NCBI GenBank assembly: GCA_903934275.1
Contig: CAIZNF010000222.1
Coordinates: forward strand, 1 to 9,884
Direction of reading: 5' to 3'
Source of the DNA: an uncultured Nitrosomonadales bacterium
GTDB taxonomy: Bacteria > Pseudomonadota > Gammaproteobacteria > Burkholderiales > Gallionellaceae
Length of the DNA stretch: 9,884 nucleotides
Shown here: piece after piece, positions 5,800 through 9,884 of the stretch
Numbering within the stretch: position 1 is the stretch's first letter
Layout of the letters: each line of letters begins with the position of its first letter
Notes under the pieces: generated by a model
The model's database searches: none
What the model saw: the letters and a program-made list of their open reading frames with translations, nothing else
Told to the model about the DNA's origin: nothing
Translations under genes and position numbers: made by a program

Positions 5800-5999
5800 A
5801 AGAACCCCTCTCCCTTGCGAGAAACTTTTGCCCCGGCACCGGCAAGGGGCTGGGGGACGAACGAGAAAGGCATATTGTTTGCGTTGCCAAATTTGAGCGC
5901 AACTGCTGCGCGCTGATCGGGCGCGGCCACGCGGGGCTGTTCGGGTATCCGTGGAGCCTGTATCTGGCGGCGCTGGAGGTGGTGAGCAGGGAGCCTTAG
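5751..5999 (+). CDS. -1 frame extension of the tail chaperone (gpGT-like fusion part)
   Basis: Read after slippage at 5751, this gives 82 residues without a stop until TAG 5997-5999. The full fusion from 5485 would be about 171 residues. The last 45 residues (VAKFERNCCALIGRGHAGLF, then GYPWSLYLAALEVVSREP) have the aromatic, hydrophobic look of a real domain and resemble the T part of G-T proteins in related prophages as I recall them. In lambda, GT binds the tape measure while G oligomerises around it. There is no independent ATG for this frame, which fits expression only by frameshift. The segment 5805-5856 is a CCTCTCCC-type palindrome holding insert copy 3, so about 17 residues of the extension are repeat-derived. 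The stop codon lies at the start of a REP. Confidence 0.65.
   Translation, partial: RSEVAPGGAGRDHQSVKEPLSLARNFCPGTGKGLGDERERHIVCVAKFERNCCALIGRGHAGLFGYPWSLYLAALEVVSREP
5805..5856 (+). repeat. CCTCTCCC-type palindrome, copy 2, with insert in its loop
   Basis: Left arm CCCCTCTCCCTTGC, right arm GCAAGGGGCTGGGGG. Deleting the 21-nt insert leaves CCTTGCGGGCAAGG at the tip, a perfect 6-bp stem with a GG loop. The repeat is read in frame in the chaperone extension. Confidence 0.75.
5816..5842 (+). repeat. 21-nt insert element, copy 3
   Basis: Matches the consensus exactly (AAAC variant), identical to copies 4 and 6. It sits at the tip of the palindrome 5805-5856 and is read as RNFCPGT in the -1 frame. 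Confidence 0.85.
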
Positions 6000-6087
6000 G
6001 AGCGCGATAAATCGCGCGATTGATTTTGCGAGAAACTTTTGCCCCGGCACCGGGATGGGCTATCGCGCGATAAATCGCGCTCCTACA
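5997..6087 (+). repeat. REP-like inverted pair, copy 2, with insert in its centre
   Basis: TAGGAGCGCGATAAATCGCGC at the left is mirrored by GCGCGATAAATCGCGCTCCTA at the right. The centre, which is TTGCGGGG in the unoccupied copies at 8912 and 9524, is split here by insert copy 4. The first three bases are the stop codon of the chaperone extension. Confidence 0.85.
6027..6053 (+). repeat. 21-nt insert element, copy 4
   Basis: Consensus copy inside the REP pair 5997-6087. Compared with the unoccupied REP centres, the break falls after TTGCG and before GGG. Confidence 0.85.
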
Positions 6088-6090
6088 GCA

Positions 6091-6258
6091 CTACCATTTT
6101 CTTGGTTTTTTATGCGAGAAGCTTTTGCCCCGGCACCGGCCGGACAAGTGATGCCACGCCGCCGCCAGCAACCCTATCGCTAGCACAAGCGCGCCGCGCA
6201 GCAGCCAGAGCAGGCAGAGGGCTGAAAAAATGGCGATGAATAATTGAACCGGGGACAT
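6091..6258 (-). CDS. Possible antisense small membrane protein
   Basis: On the minus strand an ATG at 6256-6258 opens 55 residues: MSPVQLFIAIFSALCLLWLL, then RGALVLAIGLLAAAWHH, then a basic tail. Residues 5-36 would form one or two membrane helices, and the Trp/His ending looks like a real membrane interface. The tail (RCRGKSFSHK) is encoded by insert copy 5 read backwards. Against it: no Shine-Dalgarno is visible, all other phage genes run the other way, and Leu/Ala runs arise easily opposite GC-rich sequence. A TATACT lies just upstream on the minus strand but has no good -35. If real it could be a holin-like or exclusion protein; I cannot say. Confidence 0.3.
   Translation of the reverse strand: MSPVQLFIAIFSALCLLWLLRGALVLAIGLLAAAWHHLSGRCRGKSFSHKKPRKW
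6113..6139 (+). repeat. 21-nt insert element, copy 5
   Basis: Identical to copy 2 (AAGC variant) and again followed by CGGACAA. No large palindrome surrounds it. It lies in the gap before the tape measure gene. Confidence 0.85.
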
Positions 6259-6269
6259 GGGATCAGTAT

Positions 6270-8888
6270 ATGTCAAGCAATATCGATCTTTCAATCAAGA
6301 TCAAGGCGGACAGCAAAGAGGCTGTTTCCGGTGTCGGCGCGGTGCGCGCGGAGTTTACCGAACTCGGCAAGAATGCGGGCGTTGCCGCCGGTGAGGCGCA
6401 AAAAGGCCTGACCGGCATACAGCGCGAGGCGCAGCGCATCGCCCACGCGCGCGATTTGCTGGGCATTGTCCCGCACCGCGAAATCAACCAGCAGATCGAG
6501 CAGATACGCGCCGCGTACCAGCGTCTGGCGGCTTCCGGCAAGCTCACCGGTGCCGAGATGGCGCAGGCCGCCGAACACGCGCGCGTTAAAATCAACGATC
6601 TTTCCCAGGGATTTAACGGGCTGGAAAAAGCTGCCGCTGGCATCCGCGCGGGTTGGTTGGCGGTGACCGGCGCGCTGGTGGGGGTCGCCGCCGCCGCCAA
6701 GGGGGTGCTGGACGCGGGTATCAGCGGGGAGCGCATCGCCGCCACCTATGTCGCGATCACCGGGTCGGCCACGGCCGCCGCCAACGAAATGAACTTTCTG
6801 CGTGGCGTGTCGGAGCGGCTCGGCCTCAATCTTTCCGCCACCTCGGACAGTTACACCAAGTTATTAGCCTCGTCGCGCGGCTCGCGCCTGGAGGGCGAGG
6901 AGACGCGCAAGATTTTCACGGCGGTCTCCACCGCCGCTTCGGTGCTGGGCTTGTCCACCGATACGGCGAACGGCGCATTTCTGGCGATCAGCCAGATGAT
7001 GAGCAAGGGGGTGATCTCCGCCGAAGAATTTCGCGGGCAGTTCGCCGAGCGTATTCCGGGCGCGCTGGGCATCGCCGCGAAGGGTCTGGGGGTGACGGAA
7101 AAAGCGTTTGTCAAAATGCTGGATAACGGCGAGCTGCTGGCCAACGATGTGCTGCCTAAAATCGCCCAGGGGCTGATGGATGCGTACGGCCCCGGTGTCG
7201 CCGCGACCGCGCACACGACGGGCAAGGAAATCGAGCGGCTGCATAACGCCTGGACAGATTTTCAGCGGGAATTGTTCGGCAAGGGCAGCGCGGGGCTGTC
7301 ATCTGTCATCGAGGGGGTGACGGCGGCGGTTAAGTCGCTCAAAGATAACGTCGAGGCCGTCGCGACGGCGATCAGGTTGGTCGGTGAAGTGTTGGTGATG
7401 GGCGCGCTGGGTGCGGCGGGGGGCAAGGTCTTTGCTTCGCTCACGTCGGGCGCGCTGCTTGCGACGCGCGCTACCACTATGTTAGCGCTGGCGTTAAAAG
7501 CCACCGGTGCGGCGGCGGGCGGGGTATTGGCGCTGGGGTTTTTGGCGGGCTGGGAGGCGGGCAAGTTTCTGGTCGAGTGGTTTGATTCCGCCGATAAGGC
7601 CGCCACTAAAAATCTGGCCGCGATGACCCGCCTGAACGATGTGCATGTCACGTTCAACAAGGAGGCGGAAAAGCTCCGCCTGGTGGGCTTCAGTGAGGCG
7701 CAAATAGGACGCATCACCGAGATGAAGCAAGCCGTGATCGCCGGAAAAATCAGTTTCGAGGAGGGGCTGGCCGCCGCGCAGAAATATGCGCTCGGCATGG
7801 TCAGCGGCCAAGCGGCGGCGCGCGAGGCGGCGATCAGCACCCGCGATGCGCTGGTCGCGGGGTTCAAGGATTACGAAAAAGCGCTGGATGCGTCGCTGAA
7901 AAAACAGGACGAATACGCCAAACGCGCGAAACAGTTGAGCGAGGAGCTGCTCGGGATCCGGATCAATACCGCCGACCGGGTGAGCGAGTTGCGCCGCAAG
8001 GATATGGACGAGGCGGGGCAGCAGGCCGATATCCAGAATGCGATCAACGATAAACTGGCCAAGGCACATGCGCAGCTGGCGGCGGGAGATACCAAGTCCG
8101 CCGAGGCTTCGGCGGGCGAGGTGCAGCGGCTGGGCGAGCGCCTGAAGAGCACCGATGCTGCGGTCAAGGCGGTCGAGGCGGGCGGGAAGATGCTCGAAAA
8201 GGTGAAGGCCACCGAGATTGCTGCCGCCGAGGAGTTGGTGGCCAGCCACAAAAAAGGCTTGGACAGCCTCAAGCGCATGATCGATGACGATATGAAAAAG
8301 CTGATCGAGCTGGATGCGAAAATCCGCGATACCGCGCCGCTCAAAGTCGATAATTCCGCCGCGCTGCGCGCGATAGACGAAGTGCTGGCGAGCTTCGGGG
8401 CCACCAAGCGGCGGATCGAAAACGATCCTATCGTGCAGCGCGTGGTGACGGTCACCGAGAACCGGGTGGTACCGGTAAGTGGCGACCAGTCCGGCGACAC
8501 GGGCGGGAGCGATTCATTTTTTACGCCCGATAGTTTTTTCTCTTTTGCCGGGGGCGGGCGCTTGCAGGGGCCGGGCACGCCGACCTCGGACAGCATCCTG
8601 ATGCGCGGCTCGGTGGACGAGTACGTGGTCAAGGCCAGCAGCGCGCAGCGCGTCGGCTACGGCGTGCTCGATTACATCAACCGCATGGGCGATCTGCCGA
8701 AGTTTGCCGACGGCGGCAGAATTGGTGGTGGTGCATCCGATCCTGTCGCCCAGCCATCCGGCGGCGGCATCACCATCCAGAACTTGAACTTGCCCGGCAT
8801 CAGTAACGCCAGCCAGTTCGTCGCCGAGCTGCGCCAGATGCTGCGCACCGACCCCAATTTGCTCACCGTTGGAGTGAGGGCGGGATGA
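6270..8888 (+). CDS. Tail tape measure protein
   Basis: 872 residues, the longest gene. Residues 1-120 are helical with an N-terminal IDLSIKIKADSKEAVSGVGA. Residues 121-148 form a hydrophobic segment. Residues 150-310 are the tape measure domain (ERIAATYVAITGSATAA, GLNLSATSDSYTKLLASSRG, FLAISQMMSKGVISAEEFRG, ERIPGALGIAAKGLGVTEKA). A second hydrophobic region lies around residues 365-435, a long coiled coil around 530-690, and the Gly-rich C-terminus contains GPGTPTSDSILMRGSVDEYVV, a motif usual at tape measure ends. It sets tail length and helps DNA ejection. The start ATG has only a weak site (TGGGA seven bases upstream). Translation may rely on the chaperone region less than usual because repeats separate the genes. 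Confidence 0.92.
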   Translation: MSSNIDLSIKIKADSKEAVSGVGAVRAEFTELGKNAGVAAGEAQKGLTGIQREAQRIAHARDLLGIVPHREINQQIEQIRAAYQRLAASGKLTGAEMAQAAEHARVKINDLSQGFNGLEKAAAGIRAGWLAVTGALVGVAAAAKGVLDAGISGERIAATYVAITGSATAAANEMNFLRGVSERLGLNLSATSDSYTKLLASSRGSRLEGEETRKIFTAVSTAASVLGLSTDTANGAFLAISQMMSKGVISAEEFRGQFAERIPGALGIAAKGLGVTEKAFVKMLDNGELLANDVLPKIAQGLMDAYGPGVAATAHTTGKEIERLHNAWTDFQRELFGKGSAGLSSVIEGVTAAVKSLKDNVEAVATAIRLVGEVLVMGALGAAGGKVFASLTSGALLATRATTMLALALKATGAAAGGVLALGFLAGWEAGKFLVEWFDSADKAATKNLAAMTRLNDVHVTFNKEAEKLRLVGFSEAQIGRITEMKQAVIAGKISFEEGLAAAQKYALGMVSGQAAAREAAISTRDALVAGFKDYEKALDASLKKQDEYAKRAKQLSEELLGIRINTADRVSELRRKDMDEAGQQADIQNAINDKLAKAHAQLAAGDTKSAEASAGEVQRLGERLKSTDAAVKAVEAGGKMLEKVKATEIAAAEELVASHKKGLDSLKRMIDDDMKKLIELDAKIRDTAPLKVDNSAALRAIDEVLASFGATKRRIENDPIVQRVVTVTENRVVPVSGDQSGDTGGSDSFFTPDSFFSFAGGGRLQGPGTPTSDSILMRGSVDEYVVKASSAQRVGYGVLDYINRMGDLPKFADGGRIGGGASDPVAQPSGGGITIQNLNLPGISNASQFVAELRQMLRTDPNLLTVGVRAG

Positions 8889-8995
8889 TATTGAAGCCTG
8901 CGGTTGAAATCTGTGGGAGCGCGATTTATCGCGCGATTGATTTGCGGGGATATCGCCCACAACGTAAAGAATACCCGGAAAGAATATCTGAATGA
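8885..8995 (+). CDS. Tiny ATGA-coupled ORF built around a REP
   Basis: 36 codons starting at the ATGA that overlaps the tape measure stop and ending at a TGA that overlaps the next ATG (ATGA at 8992-8995). The product begins MILKPAVEI, continues CGSAIYRAIDLRGYRPQ from the REP at 8912-8961 and ends RKEYPERISE. No family is recognisable. Either a small phage gene was interrupted in frame by a REP, or the ORF only serves to carry ribosomes across the gap to the next start. Confidence 0.35.
   Translation: MILKPAVEICGSAIYRAIDLRGYRPQRKEYPERISE
8912..8961 (+). repeat. REP-like palindrome, copy 3 (no insert)
   Basis: TGTGGG at the left pairs with CCCACA at the right; GCGCGAT-TT-ATCGCGC is a perfect inner stem. 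The centre GATTTGCGGGGAT carries no insert and serves as the empty-site comparison for copy 2. Confidence 0.85.
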
Positions 8996-9426
8996 GAATC
9001 GTCTATCACCCCGACAGCGCAACCATGAGCGATTATGCCCTCGGCCAATGGCTATCGGCCACGCTGGCGGCCATCGATAACCCGCCCGCGCCCGGCATCG
9101 CGCTCGATCTGGGCAACCCGGATTACCCGTGGAGTTTCGAGCCCGAATATCTGGCCGATGACCGCGAAACCTCGGGCGGAAAATGTTTCAGCCGGATCCG
9201 CGCCACCCGCTTGCAGGGCATGCTCAACATGAGCGCGGTACACAGCGGCGAGCTGCCCGCCTGGCGCGGCTGGTATGCGGCGACGCTGGGCTTCCGCCGC
9301 CCGTTCGCGCTGCGCTTGCCGGAGTTGACCGTGCTGGGCGCGGTGGCTCCGGTTAAAAAATTCCCGCTCGCGCTGGTGTCGCTGGAGGAGTGGGCCGGAC
9401 AGATCAATGTGGTGGAGTGGCTATGA
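8992..9426 (+). CDS. Phage tail gene downstream of the tape measure, unrecognised
   Basis: 144 residues. It starts at an ATGA overlapping the stop of the tiny ORF before it, with a weak GGAAAG upstream, and ends with a TGA in another ATGA (9423-9426). The sequence is rich in Pro, Trp and aromatic residues (MRIVYHPDSATMSDYALGQW, LDLGNPDYPWSFEP, CFSRIRATRLQGMLNMS, TLGFRRPFALRLPELTVLGA), suggesting a compact soluble beta-rich protein with a conserved-looking centre. Position right after the tape measure is where distal tail and baseplate genes sit, so a tail tip role is the natural guess. I recognise no named family. Codon use matches the neighbouring phage genes. Confidence 0.65.
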   Translation: MRIVYHPDSATMSDYALGQWLSATLAAIDNPPAPGIALDLGNPDYPWSFEPEYLADDRETSGGKCFSRIRATRLQGMLNMSAVHSGELPAWRGWYAATLGFRRPFALRLPELTVLGAVAPVKKFPLALVSLEEWAGQINVVEWL

Positions 9427-9644
9427 ATAAGATCATCAAGCCCGAAAGATTGTGTACCCTCTCGCGCGGAAATCCGCGCTCCTACCGGTGCCGGGGCAAA
9501 AGTTTCTCGCACCGGCGGCGGTGTGGTGGGAGCACGGCTTGCCGCGCGATAGCCCCGCAAGTCAATCGCGCGATTTATCACGCTCCTCCGGTGCCGGGGA
9601 AAAAGTTTATCGCAATCCATTTTATTCGATCGGTACCGGTATGA
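9423..9644 (+). CDS. ATGA-coupled ORF filled with REPs and two inserts
   Basis: 73 codons. The start ATG overlaps the previous stop (ATGA 9423-9426) and its TGA overlaps the next start (ATGA 9641-9644). Residues 1-14 (MNKIIKPERLCTLS) and about 60-73 (FIAIHFIRSVPV) do not come from repeats. Everything between derives from one REP half, a REP pair and insert copies 6 and 7 read on their minus strand. No stop arises despite these additions. No known family is recognisable. It may be a small phage gene whose middle was overwritten, or just an open frame kept for translational coupling. Confidence 0.35.
   Translation: MNKIIKPERLCTLSRGNPRSYRCRGKSFSHRRRCGGSTACRAIAPQVNRAIYHAPPVPGKKFIAIHFIRSVPV
9463..9587 (+). 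repeat. REP-like cluster, copies 4 and 5
   Basis: 9464-9479 is a GCGCGGA-AA-TCCGCGC stem followed by CTCCTAC, a half REP. 9524-9587 is a REP pair (GGGAGCACGGCTTGCC at the left, ATTTATCACGCTCCT at the right) whose centre, read on the minus strand, is GACTTGCGGGGCTATCGC, a second unoccupied target. Insert copies 6 and 7 lie at the outer edges of the REP arms. Confidence 0.75.
9485..9511 (-). repeat. 21-nt insert element, copy 6
   Basis: Exact consensus copy in opposite orientation, directly after the CTCCTA end of a REP half. It is read as CRGKSF within the ORF at 9423. Confidence 0.85.
9588..9614 (-). repeat. 21-nt insert element, copy 7
   Basis: Minus-strand copy with two G-to-T changes, directly after the CTCCT end of the REP pair. 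It is read as PVPGKKFI in the ORF at 9423 without creating a stop. Confidence 0.8.
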
Positions 9645-9884
9645 CCGTCTCCGCCGCCATCCTCGTGCTCGCCGTCGAGCTGGACACCGGCACGCTGTTT
9701 CTGTCCGACCGTTCCGGTGTGGTCGGGATGGATGTGCTTACGCCTGCGGTGCTGTCGTTTGGCACGGCGGGCAAGGGTGGCGCGAGCCTCACGCTGGAGG
9801 CGCAGGCATTGCCGGATTATGTGTGCCCTCTCTCCGGGGAGCAGGGCGATTACTGGACGAACCGCGCGGCGATGTTGCTGGAAG
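9641..9884 (+). CDS. Unrecognised phage tail gene, 5' part
   Basis: The frame opens at an ATG overlapping the previous stop (ATGA) and stays open for 81 codons to the window edge. The start (MTVSAAILVLAVELDTGTLF, then LSDRSGVVGMD, FGTAGKGGASLTLEAQALPD, SGEQGDYWTNRAAMLL) is a string of short beta strands. It has the look of a baseplate or tail tip protein, but I recognise no family. It has no ribosome binding site of its own, so translation would depend on coupling with the repeat-filled ORF before it. Codon use and GC content match the rest of the late operon. Confidence 0.6.
   Translation, partial: MTVSAAILVLAVELDTGTLFLSDRSGVVGMDVLTPAVLSFGTAGKGGASLTLEAQALPDYVCPLSGEQGDYWTNRAAMLLE

Noticed and set aside
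7262..8632. Long minus-strand ORFs opposite the tape measure gene
   Set aside because: They are Ser/Ala-rich or Arg/Leu-rich shadows of a GC-rich coding strand with no domain pattern.

Overview
This window is part of the late (virion) operon of a Mu-like prophage or phage, almost certainly carried by a GC-rich proteobacterium. A beta- or gammaproteobacterium fits best, judging from the REP palindromes of the TAGGAGCGCG type and the CCTCTCCC/GGGGAGG-type palindromes. I cannot name a genus. All well-supported phage genes are on the + strand. They run in head-then-tail order: Mu gpI-like protease with nested scaffold, decoration protein, major capsid protein, DUF1320 (gp36-like), DUF1834 (gp37-like), a small hypothetical, tail tube, tail assembly chaperone with a -1 frameshift extension, tape measure protein, and two unrecognised genes downstream of the tape measure, the last one cut by the window edge. 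This is a Mu-type head module joined to a tape-measure tail; no sheath gene is seen.

The left edge (1-139) looks like the end of an insertion sequence: the C-terminus of an ISAs1-like transposase ends about 77 bases before the protease start. Positions 203-2124 hold the protease/scaffold and decoration genes, and 2227-3288 the major capsid gene. Positions 3451-4536 hold three small head-tail connector or unknown genes packed tightly. Positions 4602-5999 hold tail tube and chaperone, 6270-8888 the tape measure, and 8885-9884 a chain of ATGA-coupled reading frames.

The striking feature is not a gene. Almost every gap in this late operon is filled with repeats, which is unusual for compact phage DNA. 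Three families of palindrome occur: heptamer-based inverted repeats built on GTAGCNN just after the stops of the decoration, capsid and tail tube genes; REP-like palindromes; and CCTCTCCC-type palindromes. A fourth element is superimposed on them: a short sequence found seven times (4468, 5408, 5816, 6027, 6113, and on the minus strand at 9485 and 9588). It looks like a precise insertion of about 21 nt between TGCG and GG. Two REP copies in the same window lack it and show what appears to be the empty site. Its length is a multiple of three and it is open in all six frames. Several copies lie inside reading frames: the small gene at 4297, the frameshift extension of the chaperone, the ORF at 9423 and a possible antisense ORF at 6091. 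This recalls in-frame palindromic elements such as those of Rickettsia, but is much shorter.

Two recoding or overlap features fit known phage biology: an in-frame internal start with a strong ribosome binding site that would make the scaffold from the protease gene, and a complete -1 frameshift signal (TTTTTTC, 7-nt spacer, 9-bp GC-rich stem) in the chaperone gene.
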